The notes beneath the pieces are model-generated. The model had not been told where the DNA came from, did no database searches, and worked only from the letters and a program-made list of their open reading frames with translations. Made by a program: the position numbers and the translations under genes. This document shows positions 15,777 to 25,365 of a stretch of DNA of 64,000 nucleotides, one piece after another (position 1 is the stretch's first letter; every line of letters starts with the position of its first letter). The DNA is taken from NCBI RefSeq assembly GCF_004212215.1, contig NZ_QVFV01000002.1, forward strand, positions 1,115,528 through 1,179,527, in the 5' to 3' direction. The DNA comes from Leptolyngbya iicbica LK. GTDB taxonomy: Bacteria > Cyanobacteriota > Cyanobacteriia > Phormidesmidales > Phormidesmidaceae.

Positions 15777-17174
15777 TTAGGGCGCGATCGCACTCGTTTC
15801 TGTGGCATCTGCGGCTGCCGTCGCCGTCGGTTCGATCGCTTCCATAATCTGCAAGAGTTCGCGTTCAAAGGCGACTTGGGCACGGTTGGTGCGGCCCCCC
15901 ACAAAAAACTTGTCGTCCGCCTCCAACGCCCAGACTTGCGAATGAGAGATGTAACTCATCAACACGCCCACCATCAGCAGGCCAAATCCCAAATAGACCA
16001 CGGGAATGCCGGGATCGGCTTTGATTTGCAGGCCCGTGCTGCCGATGATATCGACGATCGCCAGTTGAATGCCATTCACTTCCGTCGCCATGCCCTTACG
16101 CACAGTGGCCACGAGTTGGCCGTTAGTGTCGTAAACCAGCAGCGTGCCCTGCAAATCCGTCGCCAGCAGCGACACACTCTCGCTCATGTCCGGCTTCGTC
16201 GGCACCAACGTGCCCCAAATTCTTGATTTGCCCTCCGTCGGCAACTGCCCCATGGGAATCTCCAACACCGGACTGTTGTTGAGCTTTACCTTCACCGCCG
16301 CAATGCCCCAGTCCGCTTGATAGAGGGTAACCCCTTTGTAACGCAGGGGCTCATTCACATGAATGGTTTTTTGCGTCAGTTCTTCCCCGTCTTCATCAAT
16401 CACGGAGAGGTCGGAATAAAACTGGTCGATCACGCCTTCGGGGGTGTAGTCAATCCAAAAATCGTTGACCCGCACTGCCCAGTCTTTGGGTACTTGCGCC
16501 TCGGCCCACGGCCCCGCGTCGAAGATGTTGCGAATTTGAAACACCTGACCGCTGGGCACAATTTCTTGGGCAAAAAAGCCCGTCATCGACCCATAAATGG
16601 CCCCCGCGAGAATGATCAACATGCTGGCGTGGACAACGATGGGGCCAATGCGCCCCGCCACTCCTTTTTGGGCATAGAGAGCGCGATCGCGAGTAAAGAC
16701 CTTATACCCCCGCTTTGCCAACAGGGGCGAAATTTCTTCTAAGTTGCCCTGCTCTAACTCGCCACTGAGGGCCAATTTGTTGAATTGTCGGGGCTGACTG
16801 TAAAAATTCCACGGGCGCGAAAACCAGCGCAGGGCCGTAATTTGTCGCGTAAAGGTGCAGGCGGTGAGGCTGGCCCCAAACAGAATCAAAATCGCCAGGT
16901 ACCACCAGGTGCGATACACATGATCCAGGCCGGATACGAGGATGACCCGCCAGTCCAGAAAGCCAAACAGCGCCGGATCAGAGGGATAGTTCTCTTGATA
17001 AAACGCCAGCGACTCGCCCTGTTCGATAACGGTGCCCGTAATGCTGGTCACCGCAATCACCAGGAGGAGGGCGATCGCCAGCCGCAAATCCGCCAGCAGG
17101 GGCAGCAGCTCTCGCTTAAAGTAGCGCTGTAGCCAGCGATTCACAGTCGTCATTGGGTTAGAAGAGAAAGCCAT
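15777..17174 (-). CDS. ccs1: Cytochrome c biogenesis protein Ccs1/ResB
   Basis: A 465-residue thylakoid membrane protein of System II cytochrome c maturation, partner of CcsA in presenting reduced heme to apocytochromes such as cyt f. Hydrophobic segments lie near 27-48 ([20 protein letters not shown]), 88-107 and 178-196 ([20 protein letters not shown]), with a large lumenal domain and a final span near 403-420. The conserved start of ResB proteins ([18 protein letters not shown]) is clear. The start could also be Met8 (17153). It sits 49 bases downstream of ccdA on the same strand, matching a shared pathway; ccsA is not in the window. Confidence 0.93.
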   Translation of the reverse strand: MAFSSNPMTTVNRWLQRYFKRELLPLLADLRLAIALLLVIAVTSITGTVIEQGESLAFYQENYPSDPALFGFLDWRVILVSGLDHVYRTWWYLAILILFGASLTACTFTRQITALRWFSRPWNFYSQPRQFNKLALSGELEQGNLEEISPLLAKRGYKVFTRDRALYAQKGVAGRIGPIVVHASMLIILAGAIYGSMTGFFAQEIVPSGQVFQIRNIFDAGPWAEAQVPKDWAVRVNDFWIDYTPEGVIDQFYSDLSVIDEDGEELTQKTIHVNEPLRYKGVTLYQADWGIAAVKVKLNNSPVLEIPMGQLPTEGKSRIWGTLVPTKPDMSESVSLLATDLQGTLLVYDTNGQLVATVRKGMATEVNGIQLAIVDIIGSTGLQIKADPGIPVVYLGFGLLMVGVLMSYISHSQVWALEADDKFFVGGRTNRAQVAFERELLQIMEAIEPTATAAADATETSAIAP

Positions 17175-17223
17175 GAAAAGGGGGAATTAGCTCAGGTGAA
17201 CAGGCATTGCGGCGATCGGCAAA

Positions 17224-17967
17224 TTACACCAGTTGGTTGGGCGCAAAGCGAATCAGCAAGGAAAAGACGCCAAAGCCGACCAGCAAGATGCCGCTAGCAG
17301 GGGTAATCCAGCCCGACCAGCGACGCAGCGCCAGCAGCTTTTTGATCGTGGCGGTAAAGGTGCCCGCAATCACCAGCGGCGACACATAGCCCACGGTATA
17401 GGCCAGCAGCAGCGCCGCTCCCAAAACCGGGTCGCCCGTGGTGGAAATCCACGCCAGCAGGGTCGCCAGCACCGGGGTACTGCAAGGCGATGCGACCAGC
17501 CCAAAGGTCAACCCCAGCAGATAACTCTTCACCGCGAGGGGAAAGCCCCGGTTCGTCAGGTCCACGTTGCCCCAGTTGGGCATGGGTAAGGGGAGCGCTT
17601 CCAGCAAATTCAACCCCATGAGAATGGCGAGCACGCTGACGATGATGGGGAGCCCAACGCCCACCTGACCGTAGACTCGCCCCACCGCCCCCGCCACGAG
17701 CCCCAACGCCGCCAGGGTCGTCGCCAAGCCCAGGGCAAACCAGGAGGCTTGAGCGATCGCTTGCCCGCGATTTTCGGCGTCGTAGCCTCCCATATAGCCC
17801 ACCATGATCGGCAGCATGGAGAGGGTGCAGGGGGTGAGACTGGTGAGCAAGCCCGCCAGCCAAACCACGCCGATGCTGACCAGTGAAATGCTCGTGAGTT
17901 GATTGGCGACCAGGGAGTTGGCGTACTGGCTGACTTCGTAAAGGGAGGTTTGCAGCGTTTCTAACAT
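17224..17967 (-). CDS. ccdA: Thiol-disulfide transport protein CcdA
   Basis: A polytopic membrane protein of 247 residues from the ATG at 17965-17967; the frame could extend to a TTG at 18013-18015. It carries reducing equivalents from cytoplasmic thioredoxin across the thylakoid membrane for apocytochrome c reduction. The two redox cysteines are in the expected places, TPCTLSMLP in the first membrane helix and SPCSTPVL in the fourth. Six membrane helices are predicted by eye. It is upstream of, and probably co-transcribed with, ccs1 (49-base gap). Confidence 0.92.
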   Translation of the reverse strand: MLETLQTSLYEVSQYANSLVANQLTSISLVSIGVVWLAGLLTSLTPCTLSMLPIMVGYMGGYDAENRGQAIAQASWFALGLATTLAALGLVAGAVGRVYGQVGVGLPIIVSVLAILMGLNLLEALPLPMPNWGNVDLTNRGFPLAVKSYLLGLTFGLVASPCSTPVLATLLAWISTTGDPVLGAALLLAYTVGYVSPLVIAGTFTATIKKLLALRRWSGWITPASGILLVGFGVFSLLIRFAPNQLV

Positions 17968-18233
17968 GGGGATGGGTAAACGGTGGGCGCTGGCAGGGAG
18001 GCGATCGCTCAGCAAAAGCGGTGCCTTGACATGCCATTCCCCATTCTATCGAGAGCGGGAAACGGATAGGCAGCGGATTGGCCGTTGACATGAAGCATTA
18101 ACCTCAAAGGGGAATTATCCCCCTGCTCCCCTGCGCTCATACATCCGGATCTGTAGTGCTATCGACAAGAACTGATACTAGCCGCATGTTGGACATCTGC
18201 CGTTGACGTTTGCTTTGAGGACCGAATCAAGCG

Positions 18234-19919
18234 TTATTGACAGAGGGCGTAGCTGGCGAGTTCGATGAGCTGCTTTCGCAAGGTTTCCAGACCAATGCGG
18301 TCTTGGGCCGAGACGAATACAGCGTTGGGGAATTCTTCTTTCGCGATCGCTAACGCCTCGCTATCCACCCGATCTAGTTTGTTAAAGGCCAGCAAAATTG
18401 GGCCGGGAGTGACGGGCATTTCGCCCAAAATACGCATCACGGAGCGAATTTGACTCTGCCAGGCCGGATGGGACAAATCCACCACATGCAGCAAAGCATC
18501 GGCTTCCGTCACTTCTTCCAAGGTGGCGCGAAAAGCGTCCACCAGGGACTCGGGCAAATCGCGGATAAAGCCCACCGTGTCCGTCAGCACGAGTTGAGTT
18601 TGCTCCTGGGTGTCGCTGTCGAGCACGCTCAGGCGGCGGGTGGTGGGGTCGAGGGTGGCAAAGAGTTGGTCAGCGGCGTAGATTTCCGAGTTGGTGAGGG
18701 CGTTGAGCAGGGTCGATTTGCCCGCGTTGGTGTAGCCCACCACCGCAATCGACGGGATATCGCTCTGCTGTCGCCGTTGCCGCAGGCGATCGCGGTGGGC
18801 TTGCAGTTGATTCACCTCTCGCTGCAGTCGCGAAATGCGCCGCTGAATGGCTCGCCGTTCGGTCTCCAATTTGGTTTCACCAGGGCCACGGGTGCCGATG
18901 CCGCCGCCGAGTCGCGACATGGCCTGGCCGCGGCCCGTCAGCCGGGGGAGTTGATATTCCAACTGGGCCAACTCGACCTGCAACTTACCGGCTCCGGTGC
19001 GGGCCCGCTGGGCAAAAATATCCAAAATCACTTCGGTGCGATCGACCACGCGGACGCCCATTTGCGCTTCTAGATTGCGGACTTGGGCGGGGGACAAATC
19101 GCGATCGAACACCACCAGAGTCGCCCCCAGGGTTTGCGCCTCTAAAGCGATCTCTTGGATTTTGCCCGCCCCGAGGACGGTTTGGGGATGGGGGCGATCA
19201 CGCCGCTGGTGCAGGGTCGCTAGCACCTCGCCGCCCGCCGTTTCGACCAAGCGCCGCACTTCCATCAGGCCATAGCGAAACTGGGTCTTGCTCACATTGC
19301 CCGTCATCAGACCGACGACAATGACGCGATCGTGGTCAGCATCGACTTGTTGCGCCACAAAGACGCGCCGAAATTCTTCTTCCAGCGCATCGGTCAGGGA
19401 GACAAAATCTTGCTGGGCCAGAGTATCCAAAGACATGGGATCCGACACCGTCCACCGCGCCTCGGGATGGGGGACTAAATGCGCCAGGTAAACCTCGTCA
19501 ACGTAACCCGTAGCGCCGCCGCCCCGCCGCTCAAAGCCATCACCGGATAAGGTCACCGCCACCAACGAGTCCAGCCGCTGCATCGCCATCGCGGTGAGAT
19601 CGCTGGTGCTCGGCGGTTCGTGCTTGAGCCGGGTGGCAATGCAGCGAATGCCACAGAGGCGCTCGGCCCCGTAACGCGGCAGTTCTACCGGAGGAATGCG
19701 GGTTTGCTGCGGGGTGCCCACCCCGACGCGAATCACTTGGCCCCGACGATTGAGATAAACGCACAACGGCTGACCGAGATCGGTACTAATGGCCGCCAAT
19801 CGTTGCGCAAACTCTGGTGTCGTGACGCGATCGCCCGGTAGCCGCTGATGATACAGCCGTTGCAGTTGCTTCAGCTGGTTCGGTTTCAAACCGCGCAGAT
19901 TGCCGTGGATGGTCTCGAT
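18234..19919 (-). CDS. hflX: Ribosome-associated GTPase HflX
   Basis: About 561 residues if it begins at the ATC codon 19917-19919, or 551 from a TTG at 19887-19889. Domain order: cyanobacterial N-terminal extension (1-190), HflX N-terminal domain, coiled coil, and a G domain with G1 GYTNAGKS, G3 DTVGF and G4 NKLD. LGGGIGTRGPGETKLE is the HflX signature. HflX binds 50S subunits and splits stalled ribosomes. The ATC start is supported by a GGAGG ribosome site 10 bases upstream and by the extra residues ETIHGNLRGLKPNQLK, which match the N-terminus I remember for cyanobacterial HflX. The TTG has no ribosome site. Confidence 0.9.
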   Translation of the reverse strand: METIHGNLRGLKPNQLKQLQRLYHQRLPGDRVTTPEFAQRLAAISTDLGQPLCVYLNRRGQVIRVGVGTPQQTRIPPVELPRYGAERLCGIRCIATRLKHEPPSTSDLTAMAMQRLDSLVAVTLSGDGFERRGGGATGYVDEVYLAHLVPHPEARWTVSDPMSLDTLAQQDFVSLTDALEEEFRRVFVAQQVDADHDRVIVVGLMTGNVSKTQFRYGLMEVRRLVETAGGEVLATLHQRRDRPHPQTVLGAGKIQEIALEAQTLGATLVVFDRDLSPAQVRNLEAQMGVRVVDRTEVILDIFAQRARTGAGKLQVELAQLEYQLPRLTGRGQAMSRLGGGIGTRGPGETKLETERRAIQRRISRLQREVNQLQAHRDRLRQRRQQSDIPSIAVVGYTNAGKSTLLNALTNSEIYAADQLFATLDPTTRRLSVLDSDTQEQTQLVLTDTVGFIRDLPESLVDAFRATLEEVTEADALLHVVDLSHPAWQSQIRSVMRILGEMPVTPGPILLAFNKLDRVDSEALAIAKEEFPNAVFVSAQDRIGLETLRKQLIELASYALCQ

Positions 19920-19929
19920 GGGGCCTGAT

Positions 19930-19934
19930 CCTCC
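19930..19934 (-). promoter_or_regulatory. Ribosome binding site that decides the hflX start
   Basis: GGAGG on the minus strand, 10 bases before the ATC codon at 19917-19919. It is the best ribosome site near this gene. No ATG, GTG or TTG in frame lies within normal range of it, the next candidate being a TTG 40 bases downstream. Confidence 0.6.
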
Positions 19935-20236
19935 AGAAAAATCAATTTAGAAATTATCCTAGTCGAAATTTTAGCGAGACGAGAGAGGCCACAGGAGAGC
20001 GACGGTTGGGCGATGGGTTGAGCCCCAGCGCTGTCGCGAATCGCCGCCTGGTTAAAGATAGATTTCTTTAGGCAAGGGTTTGAAATTTGAACAGTTTCAG
20101 ACTATAAATCTGCTATCGCTGTGTGGCGATCGCTGCAACCCTCACTCCGATGTACCAAAAAGTAACTTTTTGGGTTCAGTTTCAAGAGGGTCACTATCCT
20201 ATAAGACGTCATTCCGGGGGATAACCCTGTATTCAT
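19935..20236. other. Divergent promoter region, hflX / CAAD gene
   Basis: About 300 bases holding the promoter of the CAAD gene (20080-20108) and an unplaced promoter for hflX. In the 5' untranslated region of the CAAD transcript ATCGC-TGTGTG-GCGAT can form a small hairpin. No gene is seen. Confidence 0.55.
20080..20108 (+). promoter_or_regulatory. Sigma-70-type promoter of the CAAD gene
   Basis: TTGAAA (20080-20085) and TATAAA (20103-20108) are separated by exactly 17 bases, five of six matches in each box. The transcript would have a leader of about 120 bases before the ATG at 20237. Confidence 0.65.
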
Positions 20237-20647
20237 ATGAGCACAGATATCAATTCTGAGACTAAAGTAGCTGAGGTGCCCGAAGCCGAAGCCCATACCG
20301 AGACCCCAAGCGACGGTGAAATCAATCAGCAGTTGCAGCAAATCCTGGATAAGGTGTCTGGGTTGTTGGCCAACCTGCCTGACTACGTCACAGACTTTTT
20401 CAAAGAATATAAGCGCCCGCTAGTCACCGTCGGGTTGATTTTGGCAGCGTTTATCTCCGTCAAGCTGCTGCTGGCAATTTTGAATGCGATTAACGAAGTG
20501 CCGTTGTTGGCCCCCACGTTTGAACTCGTCGGTTTGGGCTATAGCAGCTGGTTTGTTTATCGCTTTTTGCTCAAGGATGCCAATCGCCAAGAGCTGACGG
20601 AAAACTTTACCGCGCTCAAAGATCAGGTGCTGGGTAAGAACGGTTAG
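20237..20647 (+). CDS. CAAD-domain thylakoid membrane protein (CurT/CURT1-like)
   Basis: 136 residues. An acidic, polar N-terminus (1-33) precedes an amphipathic helix (EINQQLQQILDKVSGLLANL), then two membrane helices near 58-77 (RPLVTVGLILAAFISVKLLL) and 88-112, with the strongly conserved LVGLGYSSWFVYRFLL, and a short amphipathic C-terminal helix. This is the CAAD/CURT1 layout; the family curves thylakoid membranes (CurT) or anchors aminoacyl-tRNA synthetases. Its length, close to that of Synechocystis CurT, and the absence of a fused synthetase favour the curvature role. It is monocistronic with its own promoter and terminator. Confidence 0.82.
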   Translation: MSTDINSETKVAEVPEAEAHTETPSDGEINQQLQQILDKVSGLLANLPDYVTDFFKEYKRPLVTVGLILAAFISVKLLLAILNAINEVPLLAPTFELVGLGYSSWFVYRFLLKDANRQELTENFTALKDQVLGKNG

Positions 20648-20742
20648 CCGATCGGCGACTGGCCCCGGTGCAATGACGTGCTTTAGCGGCTCGGTGAACC
20701 CTCACGAACATCCACAGAGCGTGCTGAATGCCTTTTCCATCG

Positions 20743-20773
20743 AAGCCCTGTCAATCATTGGCAGGGCTTTTGT
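20743..20773 (+). terminator. Terminator of the CAAD gene
   Basis: AAGCCCTGTCAAT (20743-20755) is complementary to ATTGGCAGGGCTT (20757-20769) apart from one T-G pair, and TT follows. The upper pairs would open into a loop, leaving an 8- to 10-bp stem. It lies between convergent genes. Confidence 0.65.
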
Positions 20774-20790
20774 CGTGCGCGCGATCGCGC

Positions 20791-21627
20791 TTAGGCGATC
20801 GCGGCCATTTTCAGCTTTGCGGCGGCGGCTTTGAGCGGCGGCAATAGCGATAGCGGCACCTGTAAACCATTTAGGGCAACGCCGGTTTTGGTTTTGTCGG
20901 TGGCGGGACCGTGATAATCGCTGCCGCCAGTGATCAGCAAATCATAGCGATCGCACAATTCCTCTAATTTGCGCTCATCACTGGGGCTGTGGTTGGGGTG
21001 GTAAACCTCGACGCCCATCAGTCCCGCTGCCACCAGTTCAGGCAACACCGTTGCGACCGTGCCACCCCGAAAGAGGTAAGGGTGAGCCCACACAGGTACC
21101 GCTCCACATGCCAGCAGCAGTCGAATGCCGTCAATCGCAGAAAACGAATCATAAGCCACATAGGCCGGGCCACCCTCGCCCAGCCACCGGGTAAACGCCT
21201 CTTGGGGATGGGTGACGTAGCCCGCTTCCACCAGGGCTTGGGCCACGTGGGGGCGGCCCGGAGCCGTGTCGCCAGGCATCTCAGGCAAGGTGATCGGAAA
21301 ACCCAATTCAGCCAGCTTATCAGCCATGGCTTGCGCCCGGTATCTGCGCCCGGCAATGCGGTCTTGCAGGGCTGGCTCCAGCTTCGAGCAATCGGGATAG
21401 TAGCCCAAAATGTGGAGCGATCGCCCCCGATGCACCGTACTCAGTTCCACACCGGGGACAATTTCGAGCTGGGTGCCCGCTGCGGCGATCGCCCGCTCAC
21501 AGCCCGCCAGCGTGTCATGGTCGGTAATCGCCATCGCTTTCACCCCAGCGGCGATCGCCACCTGGACCAATTCCTCTGGCGTCAGGGTACCGTCCGAGCA
21601 GGTCGTGTGACAGTGCAGTTCTAGCAT
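20791..21627 (-). CDS. PHP-domain phosphoesterase (RNase AM/TrpH type)
   Basis: A 278-residue PHP hydrolase with the full metal-site set: HCHTTCSDG (5-13), TDHDT near 36-40, GVELS near 59-63, GRPHVAQAL near 124-132, WAHPYL near 180-185 and GSDYHG near 235-240. Relatives dephosphorylate 3',5'-nucleoside bisphosphates or trim RNA 5' ends. It is a soluble cytoplasmic protein. The ATG is 2 bases after the stop of the upstream gene and has an AGGAG site 10 bases upstream, so the pair is translationally coupled. Confidence 0.88.
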   Translation of the reverse strand: MLELHCHTTCSDGTLTPEELVQVAIAAGVKAMAITDHDTLAGCERAIAAAGTQLEIVPGVELSTVHRGRSLHILGYYPDCSKLEPALQDRIAGRRYRAQAMADKLAELGFPITLPEMPGDTAPGRPHVAQALVEAGYVTHPQEAFTRWLGEGGPAYVAYDSFSAIDGIRLLLACGAVPVWAHPYLFRGGTVATVLPELVAAGLMGVEVYHPNHSPSDERKLEELCDRYDLLITGGSDYHGPATDKTKTGVALNGLQVPLSLLPPLKAAAAKLKMAAIA

Positions 21628-21629
21628 GG

Positions 21630-22127
21630 TTACTCTGCTCCTAGTTGACTAAAGACCTCATCCACAATGGCTTTGGCTTTATTATCCAGCACCAGCCAGT
21701 CCACATCATTGACCTCGCGATCGATAATCGACTCATCAACCTGCACGGGGCCATCGGTGACCGGATACGCCTGAAAACAGACGCAATAACAGAGGTGCCA
21801 AACATCGACAATCCGAGTCTGCTCGGCTTTGGTCAAGTGCAACTCATAGCCCGGAAAGGGCTGGGGGAGCTGCTGCAGTTCGGTGCGAATGGTCTCGGCG
21901 GTTTCCGGCGTCGCCTGATTCAGTTGCGATTGCAGTTCCTTGAACTGGTGCAAAGTCGCTTCCGAAGTCCCTTCCGGCCAGATTTGGGTTTCTTGATAGG
22001 TGCCTTGCCACTCTGAGTCTTCCAACTGCTTGCGAATGTTATCGATGATGCGGATCAGGGCTGGCTGCATCAGCTGATCGGCCAGGTGGCGCGCTTGGGG
22101 AGTCTCGAACTTCAGCATCAGGGTCAA
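21630..22127 (-). CDS. Conserved-type hypothetical protein, about 165 aa
   Basis: A soluble protein with a helical N-terminal half (TPQARHLADQLMQPALIRII) and a mixed C-terminal half (YELHLTKAEQTRIVDVWHLC, then YCVCFQAYPVTDGP). I do not recognise a domain. The start is unclear: the longest frame begins at a GTG (22134-22136) that abuts the AGAGGAG ribosome site, while a TTG at 22125-22127 in the same frame lies 8 bases behind it and is better placed; an ATG three codons later is also possible. Its stop is 2 bases before the PHP gene, so the two form an operon and may share a task. Confidence 0.7.
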   Translation of the reverse strand: MTLMLKFETPQARHLADQLMQPALIRIIDNIRKQLEDSEWQGTYQETQIWPEGTSEATLHQFKELQSQLNQATPETAETIRTELQQLPQPFPGYELHLTKAEQTRIVDVWHLCYCVCFQAYPVTDGPVQVDESIIDREVNDVDWLVLDNKAKAIVDEVFSQLGAE

Positions 22128-22212
22128 AAGATTCACTCCTCTCAGCTTATCGATAAAGCTGCGAGCCCGTGACCTTTACGCATTTGATTAAGCTTTAGGC
22201 GCAAAAGAAGGG

Positions 22213-22665
22213 TTATTCAAGTTGGTCACAGAGACTTTTCAGCAATGGCAGTTGCGCCTTAATCAAGCAGTGTTGGGCGCGGGGAATGGTGAACCAATTG
22301 GCGTGATCGACTTCTGGAAACTCTTGCAGTTGGCCCGACTTGGGGGGCCATTCCATCATGAAGGAATTGCTGCGGATTTGCGTCGGGTCACAGTCGCCCG
22401 CAAAGGCCCAGGCTTTGACGCGCTTGCTCGACTGACGAATTTCTGGCAATTCTAAAAAGGGGGGGTGCGGGGTCAGGCCCGTCTCTTCAGTGAACTCACG
22501 ACAGGCGGTGTGAAATAAATCTTCGTCCCCCTCGACCAATCCTTTGGGAATACTCCAGACGCCCGCATCACGCTTTTTCCAAAAGGGGCCACCTGGATGC
22601 ACGAGCAGCACTTCCAACTCGGCATGATGGCGATACATTAATAGCCCAGCACTTTGTTTAACCAT
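22213..22665 (-). CDS. NUDIX hydrolase
   Basis: 150 residues from the ATG at 22663-22665; a TTG 69 bases upstream would add residues outside the fold. The Nudix box at 42-64 fits the consensus exactly, from GLVEGDE to REFTEETGL, with the metal-binding Glu residues 57, 60 and 61. The segment PGGPFWKKRDAGVWSIPKG before it is typical of the DR-type/Ap4A-like subgroup. It hydrolyses a nucleoside diphosphate linked to another moiety; the exact substrate is unknown. It is divergent from the deacetylase gene. Confidence 0.88.
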   Translation of the reverse strand: MVKQSAGLLMYRHHAELEVLLVHPGGPFWKKRDAGVWSIPKGLVEGDEDLFHTACREFTEETGLTPHPPFLELPEIRQSSKRVKAWAFAGDCDPTQIRSNSFMMEWPPKSGQLQEFPEVDHANWFTIPRAQHCLIKAQLPLLKSLCDQLE

Positions 22666-22808
22666 GGCAACCAATTGGGCGACAACGCCGGGAAATGTCT
22701 TCTGGCGCCGAGGAGCGATCGCAACTGGGGGCAAAATAAGAGAGCGAGCCCTCTGTCACTCACCCGTCACCCCCTCATCTGCACCGCCCAGTGCCAACCG
22801 CAAATGTC

Positions 22809-23531
22809 ATGACCAACCTGCCCCAAAAAGCAATTGAGAACCTGGCCTGGGTTTTTCCTAATGCGGTGTTTTACAAAGCTACGCAAGCGCCCTGGGTGGC
22901 TCTGACCATTGATGATGTGCCGATTCCGGGAGAATCGGCCCCCTGCTCGACGCGCTGGATTTTAGACGCGATCGCAGAACACAACCAGAGTGTATCGGAT
23001 CCGGCTGAGAACGTTCGTGCCACATTTTTCATTATTGGCAACCATCTGAATCGAGATTACGAGCTGCTGACCGATATGGTGGCTCAGGGCCACGAGCTGG
23101 CCAATCATGGCCTTGTCGATACCTGGCCCGCGTTACAGTCGCGTCTAGCGTTTGAAACCCACTTTCAACACACCCACGATCGCTTGATTGAGCAAGTACC
23201 CGACTCGCCGATCCGCTGGTATCGCCCGGGTCGAGCCTTCTACACTCCCTACATGCATGAGGTCATTCGTCAGGCTCCCGGTTACGAACCGTACTTTGCC
23301 CTGGCGTCAATGCTGCCGCTAGATACCCTGACCGCCACTGCCGACCCCAAATTCACCGCTGGGTATGTGGCGCAGCATGTGTTTCCCGGTGCGATTTTGC
23401 TGCTGCACGGCGGCTCGGTGGAGCGGTCAAAAAATACTGCTCAAGCCCTGCGGTTGATTTTGCCAAAGTTGCGATCGCAGGGCTATCGAGTCACCACCCT
23501 CAGCGACCTCTGGCATCAGGTGGAGGAGTGA
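22809..23531 (+). CDS. Polysaccharide deacetylase-like protein with altered metal site
   Basis: 240 residues from the ATG at 22809; a GTG at 22791 would add six. The NodB-type fold is recognisable: TIDDVP with the catalytic/metal Asp pair at 35-36, NHGLVD at 99-104, WYRPGRAFY as the RxP motif, and LLLHGG near the C-terminus. In the second motif the usual HxxxH is HGLVD, so the second histidine ligand is replaced by Asp104. No signal peptide is seen, so it would act in the cytoplasm. The protein may still bind metal through Asp or may have a changed role. Confidence 0.75.
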   Translation: MTNLPQKAIENLAWVFPNAVFYKATQAPWVALTIDDVPIPGESAPCSTRWILDAIAEHNQSVSDPAENVRATFFIIGNHLNRDYELLTDMVAQGHELANHGLVDTWPALQSRLAFETHFQHTHDRLIEQVPDSPIRWYRPGRAFYTPYMHEVIRQAPGYEPYFALASMLPLDTLTATADPKFTAGYVAQHVFPGAILLLHGGSVERSKNTAQALRLILPKLRSQGYRVTTLSDLWHQVEE

Positions 23532-23564
23532 CTCGCGCGGGGTCAGGAAACTCCTGGGAGCAGA

Positions 23565-25022
23565 TCAAGCAGCATCAAACGGCTGCTGAATTTGCTTCAG
23601 CAGTTGATAAAACGGCTCCCAGTCGTTCCCCACCACGATCGGTTCCCAAATCGCTTCAATTCTGGGCCGCAGCAGCACCGTCTGCGGATTGGTTTGACGG
23701 AGACGTTGCGATATTTGCGTCAACGCTTCAGCAGACTGGGTACGCAAAGCTTGCTGATAGTGCTGTCGCCACTGTTCCAGCAAAGTCTGAGCGCCCGCGT
23801 CCGAGGCTTGCATCGTCGTGGCAAAAATGGGGGCGTCGTCATTCACCCAGTCGGGCGAAAACTGCTCCGCCAAGGCGCGAAAAAAGTCGTGGTAGCCTAC
23901 CGAGACGGAGTTCAGCAGATCCAAAGTTTGATTGATCAAGTCCGTGGCGAGGGGCTCCTCTAGCGACTCAAACCCCAGCTTGTGCAACATGCGCTGTGAG
24001 TAGTGGTGCTCATAGTGGGCTTCAAAGCGATCAAGGGCGGCTTCCATGTCCGCTTGAGGCATGACGCGCTGCAAAGGTTTTTGCAGCATCTTCAAATTCA
24101 GGTGGCAAATAGCGGGTTGGTTGCGATAGCAGTAGCGGCTGGCGTAGTCAAAATAGGCCGCCGTGAATTTGGGGTCGTACTGATCGATAAAGGCATAGGG
24201 GCCATAGTCAAAACTTTCCCCCGTGATGGACATGTTGTCGGTATTCAGCACGGCATGGCAAAAGCCCACCGACATCCACTGGGCCACCAGCTCGGCGGTG
24301 CGTTCCACCAGCTCACGGTAGAACTGGAGGTAGCGCTCATGGCGATCGCTCACCCCTTGCGCCGCCGGATAGTAATACTCAATCACGTGCTCTAACAACC
24401 GCTGAATCAGGTCGGTGCGGTCTAAATAATCTAGCCGCTCAAAGGTACCGAAGCGAATATGCGATCGGCTAAAGCGCACCATCACCGACGATCGCGTGGG
24501 CGACGGCTCATCTCCCCGAAACAGTTGCTCTCCCGTTTCAATCATGCTCAGCGTGCGGGAAGTGCGAACACCTAAGGCATGCAGCGCTTCTGCCGCCAAC
24601 ACCTCACGGACTCCTCCCTTGAGCGTCAGTCGCCCATCACCGCCCCGCGAGTAGGGCGTCGTGCCGGATCCCTTGGTGCCAAAGTCGTAGAGCTGCTCAT
24701 CTTGCCCCATCACCTGGCCATAGAGAAAGCCGCGACCATCGCCCAAAAAGGCGTTGTACGCCCCAAACTGATACCCGTGGTAGCGCAAAGCTAAGAAAGG
24801 CGATCGCCCTTGAAATTTGCCAAACGCCTCGACAAAATGCTCATCGCTCACCGCTGCCGGGTCGAGCCCCAACTGGCGCAACACGGCATCATTGCGAAAC
24901 CGCAGCAGCGTTTGCGGAAACTCCGCCGCCGCCACCTCATCGTAGTAATCATCCCCAATGGATTCCAGAGCGGGCACGTATTCCAACGACAGCAGTGGAT
25001 TAACTTGCGTAGCGGCGGTCAT
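23565..25022 (-). CDS. selO: Protein adenylyltransferase SelO
   Basis: 485 residues from the ATG at 25020-25022, the normal length for bacterial SelO (formerly YdiU/UPF0061). SelO is a pseudokinase that binds ATP in flipped orientation and transfers AMP to Ser, Thr or Tyr of target proteins, with a role in redox stress. Family motifs include [20 protein letters not shown] near the nucleotide site and [20 protein letters not shown] with the DYGP metal motif. There is no C-terminal selenocysteine; bacterial forms lack it. It converges with the deacetylase gene, the stops being 33 bases apart. Confidence 0.93.
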   Translation of the reverse strand: MTAATQVNPLLSLEYVPALESIGDDYYDEVAAAEFPQTLLRFRNDAVLRQLGLDPAAVSDEHFVEAFGKFQGRSPFLALRYHGYQFGAYNAFLGDGRGFLYGQVMGQDEQLYDFGTKGSGTTPYSRGGDGRLTLKGGVREVLAAEALHALGVRTSRTLSMIETGEQLFRGDEPSPTRSSVMVRFSRSHIRFGTFERLDYLDRTDLIQRLLEHVIEYYYPAAQGVSDRHERYLQFYRELVERTAELVAQWMSVGFCHAVLNTDNMSITGESFDYGPYAFIDQYDPKFTAAYFDYASRYCYRNQPAICHLNLKMLQKPLQRVMPQADMEAALDRFEAHYEHHYSQRMLHKLGFESLEEPLATDLINQTLDLLNSVSVGYHDFFRALAEQFSPDWVNDDAPIFATTMQASDAGAQTLLEQWRQHYQQALRTQSAEALTQISQRLRQTNPQTVLLRPRIEAIWEPIVVGNDWEPFYQLLKQIQQPFDAA

Positions 25023-25102
25023 AAGCAATTGCGACTTTATTCTCTCGACTTAAGAAAAGTGTAAGTTGTTAAAGTCCATTTGGTAAGGCTCAGGGAGTGG
25101 CA

Positions 25103-25166
25103 GGGTAAAGGGGTGGCTGGGTAAAGGGGTGGCTGGGTAAAGGGGTGGCTGGGTAAAGGGGTGGCT
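25103..25166. repeat. Four perfect tandem copies of a 16-mer
   Basis: GGGTAAAGGGGTGGCT is repeated four times without a mismatch (25103, 25119, 25135, 25151), followed by a partial GGGTGG. It is too short and lacks spacers for a CRISPR. Confidence 0.95.
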
Positions 25167-25365
25167 GGGTGGAATTCTCAATGAATCTGCCTACTTCAGC
25201 CACATCGGGAAACGGTACTTAAATGGCAAACCCAACTCTGATAGAAAGCGTCAGGGGTTAAGCATTGGCCCCCCTAGGCAACTCCATACTGAGCAGGCTG
25301 GTGGGCAACCCGTGGGAATTATTCGAGTTTGGCAAGTCAGTGTTTAGCGTTAGTTCGGAATGGCT

